Of a stretch of DNA of 64,000 bases, positions 25,815 to 36,524 are shown piece after piece. The position numbers and the translations under genes were made by a program. The notes beneath the pieces were generated by a model. The model worked only from the letters and a program-made list of their open reading frames with translations. It searched no databases and was not told the origin of the DNA. This stretch comes from Streptomyces sp. NBC_01445 (GTDB lineage: Bacteria > Actinomycetota > Actinomycetes > Streptomycetales > Streptomycetaceae), in contig NZ_CP109485.1 in NCBI RefSeq assembly GCF_035918235.1, positions 3,286,001 through 3,350,000 on the forward strand. The letters are read 5' to 3'. Each line of letters begins with the position of its first letter. Within the stretch, counting starts at the first letter, position 1.

Positions 25815-27263
25815 TTACTGGTGCTTGTAGTGCTTGATGGACTGGTCCTTGGCGGCCGCGTCCGCGAAGCCCTGGATCTTCTTGATGGCCTCGGCCGGGG
25901 TCAGCCGTCCGGCCATCATCTCGCCCAGGCAGGAGACGCCGATCTGCTCCTTCTGGAGCTTGACGTACCAGTCCTGGAGGCGCGGGTTGACGACGTTCTC
26001 GCCGGCCTTGTCGAGCGCCGCGACACCGGACTTGAGGCCCGGGGTCAGCTCGATGCCGTCGGTGCCGCCGTTGAGCGCGGTGAGCGACTTGACCGAGGAG
26101 GTGAAGTTCTTCGAGGAGGCCTCGGAGAGCATGAGGCGCAGCTGCTCCATGCCGCCCTCGACGTTGTTCGCCTTGGCCGGGACGATGAAGGGCTCACCGC
26201 CGGACGCCCAGATGGTGCCGAAGGGCATCTTGTCGCTGGAGTCGAGGCCGGTGGGCGCGCCGACCGACAGGCCGAAGTCGGCGGGGATGACCTTCGCGGA
26301 CTCGTTCTCGACCCAGGAGCCGTTCGGGATGAACAGCGCCTTGCCCTTGGCCCACGCGGTCTGCGACTGGATGTGGTCGATGCCGGGCGTGCCCTTGAGG
26401 ACGTAGCCCTTCTTGTACAGCTCGTAGTACGCCTCGAAGGCGGACTTGACGGCCGGGTCCTTCCAGGCGTTCGGCTCCAGGTTGTCGATCTTGTCGAGGA
26501 CCTCGCGGCCACCGATCTTGGCGATGAAGGGGTACAGCGAGAACGGCAGGTAGTACGGGTACTTGCCCGCGTACGTCCAGCCCGCGATGCCCTTCTTCTT
26601 CGCCTTGGCACACAGGGCGAGCATGTCGTCCCAGGTCTCCGGGTACTGCGCGTCGAGACCGTCCAGGGCCTTCTGCGAGTACCAGACGCCGTAGACCGTG
26701 TACGCGTAGTACATGATCCAGACCGGGTCGCCGTCGAACTGGCCCATCTCGACGATGCCCGGGCGCAGGGTGTCGCGGACCTTCTTCGACGGGTCGTCGA
26801 TCGACGGCGCGTCCAGGAGCGGGGTCAGGTCGGTGAGCTGCTTCTTGCCGACGAGGACGCCCATGTCCATCTGCTCGGCGCCCGAGTTGTCGATCAGGTC
26901 GGGGGGCGTGCCGCCGTTGAACTTCGGCTGCAGCTCCGACTGGATCTTCTGCGTCTTGTGGAAGTCGATCTTGGCCTTGGGGAACGCCTTCTTGTACTCG
27001 GCGTTGGCGTCCGTGGCGTACTTCGTGCCGAAGCCGCCGTCGAAGATGGTGACCGCGAGCGGCGCGGTCTCATTTACGCCGAGCGGGTTCTTCTTGGACG
27101 TCTTGCCCTTTTCGGCCTTGTCCCCCGAACCGCTGTCGCTGCTCGCGCAGGCCGACAGGAAGCTCATCGTGGGAACGGCGACCAGACCAAGTGCGGCGGA
27201 CCGCTTGATCAGATCGCGGCGGCCGAAGCCCTCACCATTGTTCTGGGCGGAAGTGGATCCCAT
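25815..27263 (-). CDS. ngcE: Sugar-binding lipoprotein, NgcE-like
   Basis: The 482-residue product begins with a twin-arginine signal (GFGRRDLIKRSAALGL) ending in a lipobox (MSFLSAC, Cys37). It is therefore a Tat-exported lipoprotein, as described for NgcE-type proteins. The mature part is a family-1 solute-binding fold with VTIFDGGFGTKYAT, GTPPDLIDNSG, TWDDMLALCAKAKKKG and WVENESAKVIPADFG. It should deliver N,N'-diacetylchitobiose and/or GlcNAc to the two downstream permeases. The ATG 27263 follows GAGGA by 7 nt. A promoter candidate 210-240 bp upstream overlaps a DasR-like site, which would place chitin-derived sugar uptake under GlcNAc control. Confidence 0.85.
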   Translation of the reverse strand: MGSTSAQNNGEGFGRRDLIKRSAALGLVAVPTMSFLSACASSDSGSGDKAEKGKTSKKNPLGVNETAPLAVTIFDGGFGTKYATDANAEYKKAFPKAKIDFHKTQKIQSELQPKFNGGTPPDLIDNSGAEQMDMGVLVGKKQLTDLTPLLDAPSIDDPSKKVRDTLRPGIVEMGQFDGDPVWIMYYAYTVYGVWYSQKALDGLDAQYPETWDDMLALCAKAKKKGIAGWTYAGKYPYYLPFSLYPFIAKIGGREVLDKIDNLEPNAWKDPAVKSAFEAYYELYKKGYVLKGTPGIDHIQSQTAWAKGKALFIPNGSWVENESAKVIPADFGLSVGAPTGLDSSDKMPFGTIWASGGEPFIVPAKANNVEGGMEQLRLMLSEASSKNFTSSVKSLTALNGGTDGIELTPGLKSGVAALDKAGENVVNPRLQDWYVKLQKEQIGVSCLGEMMAGRLTPAEAIKKIQGFADAAAKDQSIKHYKHQ

Positions 27264-27469
27264 GCTCAAGTCCTCGCCTTCTCCAGGACTCAGGCGGTGA
27301 ACCGGATCCTCCCCGGCACCGCGGTGATGTGAAGCTGGGGTCGTGCCTGATGTCTACACGCCGGGATCGGTCGGAAACACACGGCCGACGGCGCTCGGAT
27401 ACGCGCCTCACCGTTTCCCCCATCCCCCCGCGCTGTCCGCGGCCGGTGGAAACGGCTGGGCAGACGCCG

Positions 27470-27502
27470 ACAGGTATAGTCCACTTCACGTCAACTGGGC
27501 AA
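27470..27502 (-). promoter_or_regulatory. Candidate ngcE-like promoter with dre-like DasR site
   Basis: On the minus strand TTGCCC (27502-27497), an 18-bp spacer and TATACC (27478-27473) form a plausible promoter. The 16 bp at 27470-27485 (ACAGGTATAGTCCACT) match the DasR consensus ACTGGTCTAGACCAGT at 12 positions and cover the -10. DasR represses chitin and GlcNAc uptake genes until GlcN-6-P accumulates. The call is by eye and degenerate. Confidence 0.4.
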
Positions 27503-27718
27503 GATCGAATGCAGGTTTGGACGGCGTTCTTTCCCGAGTTGAGACCTCTCGGATATATGAGGCGCCCATGAGCGACCCAAGCGCGCCCCGGACGACCGAT
27601 GACCTCGCTTAATGGATGGTCGCGCCACCCTTCTCTCCCCGCGCGTCGCACACGCCGATCCCAACACCCTTGACACCACGGGCGACTTACCTCCCTACTG
27701 GACCCTGCGCTGTGAATT

Positions 27719-27730
27719 GACAACGTTGTC
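27719..27730. promoter_or_regulatory. Perfect 12-bp palindrome, LacI-type operator candidate
   Basis: GACAACGTTGTC has a central CG, the hallmark of LacI-family operators. It lies 23 bp upstream of the GH92 ATG and overlaps TTGACA. Binding here would block transcription of the mannosidase gene. No LacI-family gene is in the window. Confidence 0.5.
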
Positions 27731-27753
27731 TCGCGCCGGGAGGGTGCTCGCGA

Positions 27754-30700
27754 ATGGACGGCAGATCCAGACACAGACTCAAGGCCACGGCCGCCCTGGG
27801 GGCGGCCTCACTCGCGCTCGTCGCCGCCGGCCAGGGAGCGTCCGCCGCGTCCCCCGGCCAACAGCCGCGCGCCGACCGCGAGTTCAGCTCCTCGTTCGAA
27901 ACGGGCGATCCCGCCCCCACCTGGCTGAACACTGTGGATACCGCCGCGGACGGCACAAAGCGGTCGTCCGGGGTCGATGGCGGCGACAGCGGCGGATTTC
28001 CGGGCAATGTCAACAGCCATGTCACGGAGGTCCGCGCCAGCGACGAGAACGCGGGCGGCGGTGAGACCAAGGAGAACCTCCTCGACGGCGAGTCGAGCAC
28101 CAAATGGCTCTCCTTCGAACCGACGGCCTGGGTCGAGTACGACCTGGACGCACCGGCCAAGATCACGACGTATGCCCTGACATCGGCCAACGACCACGCC
28201 GAACGCGACCCGAAGGACTGGACCCTCAAGGGTTCCACCGACGGCAAGGAGTGGACGACGCTCGACACCCGCACAGGGGAGAGCTTCGCCGACCGCTTCC
28301 AGACCAAGAAGTACGACCTCCAGAACCCGGCCGAGTACCAGCACTTCCGGATCGAGTTCACCAAGAACAACGGCGCGGGCGACGCCACGCAGCTCGCCGA
28401 CCTCCAGCTGGCCACCGCCGACACCGGCTCGCCCACCACGCCCGACGACATGCTCTCCCTCGTGGACAAGGGCCCCAGCGGCTCCCCCACCGCGAAGGCG
28501 GGCGCGGGCTTCACCGGCAAGAAGGCGCTGCGCTACGCGGGCACCCACAAGGCCGACGCTCGGGCCTACTCGTACAACAAGGTCTTCGACGTCGACGTGG
28601 CCGTCGCCCGTGACACGGAGCTCTCGTATAAGATCTTCCCGTCGATGGCGGACGGCGACCGCGACTACGACGCCACGAACGTCTCCGTGGACCTCGCCTT
28701 CACCGACGGCACCTATCTGAGCGACCTGAAGGCCACCGACAGCAACGGCGGGCTGCTGACGCCGCAGGGCCAGGGCGCGGCCAAGCGGCTCTACGTCAAC
28801 CAGTGGAACGCCGTCGCCTCCTCCATCGGCTCCGTCGCGGCCGGCAAGACCGTCGACCGGATCCTGGTGGCGTACGACTCCCCGAAGGGCCCGGCGAAGT
28901 TCCGCGGCTGGGTCGACGACATCGCGCTGAAGGCCGCGAGGCAGGAGCCGCCGAAGGCGCATCCGGCGGACTACGCGGTCACGACCCGCGGCACGAACTC
29001 CAGCGGCGGCTTCTCGCGCGGCAACACGTTCCCGGCCACCGCGGTCCCCCATGGCTTCAACTTCTGGACGCCGGTGACCAACGCCGGCTCGCTCAGCTGG
29101 CTCTACGACTACAGCCGCGACAACAACGCGGACAACCTGCCGACGATGGAGGCGTTCAGCGCCAGCCATGAGCCAAGCCCCTGGATGGGCGACCGGCAGA
29201 CGTTCCAGATGATGCCGTCGGCGGCGTCCGGCACCCCGGACACCTCCCGCACCGGCCGTGCGCTGCCGTTCAAGCACGAGAACGAGACGGCCCGCCCGTA
29301 CTACTACGGGGTGCGCTTCGAGAACGGCCTCAAGGCCGAGATGACGCCGACCGACCACGCGGCGATGCTGCGCTTCACCTACCCCGGTGACGACGCGAGC
29401 GTGATCTTCGACAACGTCTCCGACCAGGCGGGCCTCACGCTCGACAAGGACAAGGGCATCGTCACCGGCTACTCGGACGTGAAGTCCGGGCTCTCCGCGG
29501 GCGCGACCCGGCTCTTCGTCTACGGCGTCTTCGACACCCCGGTCACCGGCGGCGACTCCACCGGCCCCAAGGGCTACCTCCGCTTCAAGCCGGGCGCCGA
29601 CAAGGCGGTCACCCTGCGTCTCGCGACGTCCCTGATCGGCATCGACCAGGCCAAGGCGAACCTCGCGCAGGAGCTGCCGTCCGGCTCGTCGTTCACGTCC
29701 GTACGGGACAGCGCCCGCGCGCAGTGGGACAAGCTCCTCGGCAAGGTCGAGGTGGAGGGCGCCACGGCCGACCAGCGCACCACGCTCTACTCGTCCCTGT
29801 ACCGGCTGTACCTGTACCCCAACTCCGGCTTCGAGAAGGTCGGTTCGAAGTACCAGTACGCCTCGCCGTTCTCGCCGATGCCGGGCCCGGACACCCCGAC
29901 CCACACCGGCGCGAAGATCGTCGACGGCAAGCCGTACGTCAACAACGGCTTCTGGGACACGTACCGCACGACCTGGCCGGCGTACTCGCTCCTGACGCCG
30001 AAGAAGGCGGGTGAGCTCGTCGACGGGTTCGTGCAGCAGTACAAGGACGGCGGCTGGATCTCGCGCTGGTCGTCGCCGGGCTACGCGGACCTGATGACCG
30101 GCACGTCGTCGGACGTGGCGTTCGCCGACGCGTACGTCAAGGGCGTCAAGTTCGACGCGGAGGCGGCGTACAAGGCGGCTCTGAAGAACGCGAGCGTCGT
30201 GCCGCCCGCGGCCGGCGTCGGCCGCAAGGGCATGCAGACGTCGCCGTTCCTCGGCTACACGAGCACGGACACCCACGAGGGACTGTCCTGGGCTCTCGAG
30301 GGTTACCTCAACGACTACGGCATCGCGCAGATGGGCCAGGCCCTCTACAAGAAGACCGGCGAGAAGCACTACAAGGAGGAGTCGGAGTACTTCCTCAACC
30401 GGGCCCGCGACTACGTGAACATGTTCGACCCGAAGGCGGGCTTCTTCCAGGGCAAGAGCGAGAAGGGCGACTGGCGCGTCGAGTCGTCGAAGTTCGACCC
30501 GCGCATCTGGGGCTACGACTACACGGAGACCAACGCCTGGGGCTACGCCTTCACCGCCCCGCAGGACTCGCGCGGGCTCGCCAACCTCTACGGCGGCCGC
30601 GACGGCCTCGGCAAGAAGCTCGACACGTTCTTCGCCACCCCGGAGACGGCGTCGAACGATGTCGCGGGCTCGTACGGCGGCGTCATCCACGAGATGACGG

Positions 30701-31566
30701 AGGCGCGTGACGTCCGGATGGGCATGTACGGCCACTCGAACCAGGTGGCGCACCACATCACGTACATGTACGACGCGGCGGGCCAGCCGTCCAAGACGCA
30801 GGAGAAGGTCCGCGAGGTCCTCTCCCGGCTCTACACGGGCAGCGAGATCGGCCAGGGCTACCACGGCGACGAGGACAACGGCGAGCAGTCGGCCTGGTAC
30901 CTCTTCTCCTCGCTCGGCTTCTACCCGCTGGTCATGGGCAGCGGCGAGTACGCCATCGGGTCGCCGCAGTTCACGAAGATGACGCTGCACCTGGAGAACG
31001 GCAAGGACCTCGTCGTCAAGGCTCCCAGGAACAGCGCGAAGAACATCTACGTGCAGGGGCTGAAGGTCAACGGCAAGAACTGGACGTCGACGTCGCTGCC
31101 GCACTCGGTCGTCGCGAAGGGCGGGGTCCTGGAGTTCGCCATGGGCCCGAAGCCGTCCAAGTGGGGAACCGGAAAGAACGCGGCGCCGGTCTCGATCACG
31201 CAGGACGACAAGGTGCCGTCGCCGCGCAAGGACGCCATCACGGGTTCGGGTCCGCTGTTCGACAACTCCTCGGCGACGAGCGCGAGTTCGGAGTCGGTGG
31301 AGCTGCCGGTCGGCACTGACGGCGCGAAGGCCGTGCAGTACACGCTGACGTCGGACGACAGGGCGAAGGCCCCGGCGGGCTGGAAGCTGGAGGCCTCGGC
31401 CGACGGCTCGTCGTGGAAGACGCTGGACCAGCGGTCCGGCGAGTCCTTCTCCTGGGACAAGCAGACGCGGGCGTTCTCGGTGAGCAAGCCGGGCACGTAC
31501 AAGCACTACCGGCTGGTGTTCGCCGGTGGGGCCGCGACGGTGGCGGAGGTGGAGCTGCTGTCGTGA
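27754..31566 (+). CDS. Secreted GH92 alpha-mannosidase with discoidin-like domains
   Basis: The 1270-residue protein has a Sec signal peptide (RHRLKATAALGAASLALVAA, cleavage near ASAAS). A discoidin/F5-8 type C-like domain (~85-222) and a beta-sandwich linker (~225-400) follow. The GH92 catalytic region (~405-1130) has GHSNQVAHHITYMY (~993) and GDEDNGEQSAWY (~1037). A second discoidin-like domain (~1160-1270) resembles the first: KDWTLKGSTDGKEWTTLDTR versus AGWKLEASADGSSWKTLDQR. GH92 enzymes are calcium-dependent exo-alpha-mannosidases that trim mannans or N-glycans. The start ATG 27754 follows GGGAGG. It is monocistronic, ending at a strong terminator. A palindromic operator candidate lies directly upstream. 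Confidence 0.93.
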   Translation: MDGRSRHRLKATAALGAASLALVAAGQGASAASPGQQPRADREFSSSFETGDPAPTWLNTVDTAADGTKRSSGVDGGDSGGFPGNVNSHVTEVRASDENAGGGETKENLLDGESSTKWLSFEPTAWVEYDLDAPAKITTYALTSANDHAERDPKDWTLKGSTDGKEWTTLDTRTGESFADRFQTKKYDLQNPAEYQHFRIEFTKNNGAGDATQLADLQLATADTGSPTTPDDMLSLVDKGPSGSPTAKAGAGFTGKKALRYAGTHKADARAYSYNKVFDVDVAVARDTELSYKIFPSMADGDRDYDATNVSVDLAFTDGTYLSDLKATDSNGGLLTPQGQGAAKRLYVNQWNAVASSIGSVAAGKTVDRILVAYDSPKGPAKFRGWVDDIALKAARQEPPKAHPADYAVTTRGTNSSGGFSRGNTFPATAVPHGFNFWTPVTNAGSLSWLYDYSRDNNADNLPTMEAFSASHEPSPWMGDRQTFQMMPSAASGTPDTSRTGRALPFKHENETARPYYYGVRFENGLKAEMTPTDHAAMLRFTYPGDDASVIFDNVSDQAGLTLDKDKGIVTGYSDVKSGLSAGATRLFVYGVFDTPVTGGDSTGPKGYLRFKPGADKAVTLRLATSLIGIDQAKANLAQELPSGSSFTSVRDSARAQWDKLLGKVEVEGATADQRTTLYSSLYRLYLYPNSGFEKVGSKYQYASPFSPMPGPDTPTHTGAKIVDGKPYVNNGFWDTYRTTWPAYSLLTPKKAGELVDGFVQQYKDGGWISRWSSPGYADLMTGTSSDVAFADAYVKGVKFDAEAAYKAALKNASVVPPAAGVGRKGMQTSPFLGYTSTDTHEGLSWALEGYLNDYGIAQMGQALYKKTGEKHYKEESEYFLNRARDYVNMFDPKAGFFQGKSEKGDWRVESSKFDPRIWGYDYTETNAWGYAFTAPQDSRGLANLYGGRDGLGKKLDTFFATPETASNDVAGSYGGVIHEMTEARDVRMGMYGHSNQVAHHITYMYDAAGQPSKTQEKVREVLSRLYTGSEIGQGYHGDEDNGEQSAWYLFSSLGFYPLVMGSGEYAIGSPQFTKMTLHLENGKDLVVKAPRNSAKNIYVQGLKVNGKNWTSTSLPHSVVAKGGVLEFAMGPKPSKWGTGKNAAPVSITQDDKVPSPRKDAITGSGPLFDNSSATSASSESVELPVGTDGAKAVQYTLTSDDRAKAPAGWKLEASADGSSWKTLDQRSGESFSWDKQTRAFSVSKPGTYKHYRLVFAGGAATVAEVELLS

Positions 31567-31588
31567 CGGAGTGAGTGACTCGCTCAAC

Positions 31589-31628
31589 GGGCGGGGCGGG
31601 AGCGGCGGTTGCCGGTTCCGCCCCGCCC
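31589..31628. terminator. Hairpin between convergent GH92 and TetR genes
   Basis: A perfect 11-bp stem (GGGCGGGGCGG / CCGCCCCGCCC) with an 18-nt loop sits between the two convergent stop codons, so it can serve both directions. Confidence 0.75.
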
Positions 31629-31640
31629 GCCGTCGTGGGG

Positions 31641-32231
31641 TCAGCGCGGCTCGCGCAGGCCTGCGACGAGGAGCCCGACGAGCCGGCGCGCGTCGTAGCG
31701 GGGGTCGTTCTCGGCGCCGATGCAGAGGTTTCCGATGCCGCGCATGAGCTGGTAGGCGTCGAGGTCGGCACGGATCTCGCCGGAGGCGACGGCGGCCTCG
31801 ATGAGCTGGGTGCACACCGGCACGAGGCGGTCGAGGAAGTAGGCGTGCAGCGTCTCGAAGCCGGCGTTGTCGGCCTGCATGGCCCCCGCGAGACCGTGCT
31901 TGGTGACCAGGAAGTCGACGAAGAGGTCCACCCACCGCCCCAGCGCGACGTGCGGTGTCGGGGCCGCCGCGAGGAGGGCCGGGCCGGCCTCGGCGCAGGC
32001 CTCGACCTGGTGGCGGTACACGGCGATGACGAGGTCTGCCCGGGTCGGGAAGTGGCGGTAGATCGTGCCCATCCCGACGCCGGCCTTCGCGGCGATGTCA
32101 CGTACCGGCGCTTCCACGCCCGAGGCCACGAAGACCGCGGCGGCCGCGTCAAGGAGGGTCTGCTGATTGCGCCGGGCGTCCTTGCGCTTCGATCCGGCCG
32201 CGCCCCCCGTGCCCTGACCGCTGTCGTTCAC
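31641..32231 (-). CDS. TetR-family transcriptional regulator
   Basis: The 196-residue protein has a Lys/Arg-rich N-terminal tail and a TetR HTH (LLDAAAAVFVASGVEAPVRD through GVGMGTIYRHFPTRADLV, ~27-72). A helical ligand-binding domain with the C-terminal pattern of TetR subfamilies (DAYQLMRGIGNLC) follows. The start is GTG 32231, 7 nt after GGAAGGAG. It is divergent from the hydrolase gene; two copies of a 15-bp palindrome lie in the shared 153-bp region, so it most likely represses itself and the hydrolase. Confidence 0.92.
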   Translation of the reverse strand: MNDSGQGTGGAAGSKRKDARRNQQTLLDAAAAVFVASGVEAPVRDIAAKAGVGMGTIYRHFPTRADLVIAVYRHQVEACAEAGPALLAAAPTPHVALGRWVDLFVDFLVTKHGLAGAMQADNAGFETLHAYFLDRLVPVCTQLIEAAVASGEIRADLDAYQLMRGIGNLCIGAENDPRYDARRLVGLLVAGLREPR

Positions 32232-32284
32232 CGCAGCACTCCTTCCCTGTTCTACGAGGCCCGGAGACCTTGAGGCCTGCAAAG

Positions 32285-32323
32285 CGGAACAGCGCTCCGT
32301 ATCGTTAGCGGAGCGAGGTTCCG
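32285..32323. promoter_or_regulatory. Twin TetR-type operators flanking a -10 element
   Basis: Two related 15-bp palindromes are present: CGGAACAGCGCTCCG (32285-32299) and CGGAGCGAGGTTCCG (32309-32323). They are imperfect reverse complements of each other (13 of 15 positions) and are separated by TATCGTTAG. On the minus strand the spacer contains TAACGAT, a good -10 for the TetR gene. Two dimers would cover the divergent promoter. Confidence 0.65.
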
Positions 32324-32384
32324 TTTTGCTCATGATGTCAGACCGGGCGACCGGCGAACAAGCAACCGAACGGATGGCACTCCC

Positions 32385-33326
32385 ATGCCCGACTCCCCCA
32401 CCGCGAACGCGCCGAAGCCCGCGGCCGCACCCACCCCCGTGATCTCCGCGAAGCCGGTCGTCCTGCCCGCCCCGGGCCGCGGTGAGGACCTCCAGGTCCG
32501 CGTGTCCGCGCCCGCGACCGGCACGGACCTGCCCGTCGTCGTCTTCTCGCACGGCTTCGGCTGGTCGATGGACGGCTACGCCCCGCTGGCGGATCACTGG
32601 GCCGCGCACGGCTTCGTGGTCGTCCAGCCCACCCACCTCGACTCGCGGACGCTCGGCATCCCCGCCGACGATCCCCGTACGCCGCGGATCTGGCGTATCC
32701 GTATCGAGGACCTCACGCGTGTGCTGGACGGGCTCGACATCCTGGAGGCCGCCGTTCCGGGCCTCGCCGGGCGCGTGGATCACGACCGCATCGCTGTGGC
32801 CGGCCACTCCTGGGGAGCGCAGACGGCGAGCACGCTGCTCGGCGCGCGCATCCTCGGTGCCGACTGCGTTCCCGGCGAGGACATGTCCGACCCGCGCGTG
32901 AAGGCGGGTGTGCTGTTCGCCCTGACCGGCCTGGGCGACGACCTGACACCCTTCGCGCGGGAGCATCTCCCCTTCATGAGGCCGTCGTTCGACACCATGA
33001 CCCCGCCATCGCTGATCGTCGCCGGGGACAGCGACCGGTCCCACCTGTCCACCCGCGGACCGGACTGGTTCACCGACCCCTACACGTACAGCCCGGGCAG
33101 CAAGAGCCTGCTCACCCTGTTCGGTGCCGAGCACTCGCTCGGCGGCATCCCCGGCTACGAGGTCGCCGAGACGACGGACGAGAGTCCCGCCCGCGTGGCC
33201 CTGATCCAGCAGCTCACCACGGCCTTCCTGCACAGCGCCCTCTGCCCCGAGGACACAGGCTGGAAGACGGCGGCCGCCGCCCTGGACGACGACCCCGGCC
33301 CGCTGGGGACGCTGCAGAGCAAGTAG
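32385..33326 (+). CDS. Alpha/beta hydrolase, PET-hydrolase/chlorophyllase-like
   Basis: The 313-residue cytoplasmic protein has no signal peptide. The alpha/beta-hydrolase landmarks are FSHGFGW (oxyanion region, ~55), the nucleophile elbow AGHSWGAQTA (Ser ~144), an acid loop VAGDSDRSH (~212) and the catalytic His in FGAEHSLGG (~247). The layout resembles the dienelactone-hydrolase/cutinase-like branch. Substrate unknown. It is divergent from a TetR regulator that probably controls it, so its substrate or a related toxic ester may be the inducer. Confidence 0.85.
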   Translation: MPDSPTANAPKPAAAPTPVISAKPVVLPAPGRGEDLQVRVSAPATGTDLPVVVFSHGFGWSMDGYAPLADHWAAHGFVVVQPTHLDSRTLGIPADDPRTPRIWRIRIEDLTRVLDGLDILEAAVPGLAGRVDHDRIAVAGHSWGAQTASTLLGARILGADCVPGEDMSDPRVKAGVLFALTGLGDDLTPFAREHLPFMRPSFDTMTPPSLIVAGDSDRSHLSTRGPDWFTDPYTYSPGSKSLLTLFGAEHSLGGIPGYEVAETTDESPARVALIQQLTTAFLHSALCPEDTGWKTAAAALDDDPGPLGTLQSK

Positions 33327-33412
33327 AGAAGGACGACTCGTCGCGGCGCCGTGGACAAGCGCTTCCCCGGCCTGCTGGGCCTGGTGCGCGCCGACGCCTG
33401 AACACACGCGAA

Positions 33413-33446
33413 GGGCCGCACCCCCGAAACCTCGGGGATGCGGCCC
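33413..33446 (-). terminator. acnA hairpin terminator
   Basis: GGGCCGCA plus CCCCGA pairs with TCGGGG plus TGCGGCCC around a short loop, beginning 19 bp after the acnA stop codon. Confidence 0.75.
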
Positions 33447-33464
33447 AACCGCTTGCCGGATCGC

Positions 33465-36292
<2,828 letters not shown>

Positions 36293-36321
36293 CATGGCGG
36301 CTGCGGTGTGCCTCTGTAGAT

Positions 36322-36337
36322 ATCTCGATGTCGAGAT
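36322..36337. promoter_or_regulatory. Palindrome ATCTCG-N4-CGAGAT (copy 1)
   Basis: A perfect palindrome with 6-bp arms around ATGT. The same pattern (ATCTCR-N4-YGAGAT) recurs at 36498-36513 in the same intergenic region. It lies about 131 bp upstream of acnA. The HTH-MurA protein encoded alongside is the obvious candidate to bind it. Confidence 0.55.
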
Positions 36338-36497
36338 AACTCTAATACATGAGGCCGGACTGGTCATGCCCGGCCTCGGCCGAGCCGTCCCGCCGCGCCA
36401 CCGGCGGACCGTCCCCCTCATCGTCCCGCACACGCGCCCGCGCGCCACCAGGGCCGATTGACGGCCCGTCACTCCAATGGACCCCCCGGAATGCGGC

Positions 36498-36513
36498 ATC
36501 TCATATCTGAGAT
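36498..36513. promoter_or_regulatory. Palindrome ATCTCA-N4-TGAGAT (copy 2)
   Basis: Perfect 6-bp arms around TATC end 11 bp before the ATG of the HTH-MurA gene. The site would cover its promoter or translation start and suggests autoregulation by its XRE-type HTH domain. Confidence 0.6.
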
Positions 36514-36524
36514 AGCCTGCCGAC

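Larger units (their letters stand above)
27264..27753. other. 490-bp divergent intergenic region between ngcE-like and GH92 genes
   Basis: No supported gene is present. It holds the ngcE-like promoter candidate with a dre-like site (27470-27502), a possible TTGACA at 27670-27675, and a perfect 12-bp palindrome just before the GH92 ribosome binding site. A 14-codon open frame at 27568-27612 has no ribosome binding site and is not called. Confidence 0.7.

Noticed and set aside
27568..27612. A 14-codon leader-like open frame in the ngcE-GH92 intergenic region
   Set aside because: There is no ribosome binding site, no stalling motif and no coupling to a downstream gene.
27808..31935. A 1375-codon open frame on the minus strand opposite the GH92 gene
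   Set aside because: It is a high-GC shadow frame: Arg/Val/Gly-rich with no domain, and the plus-strand frame encodes a clear GH92 enzyme with signal peptide.
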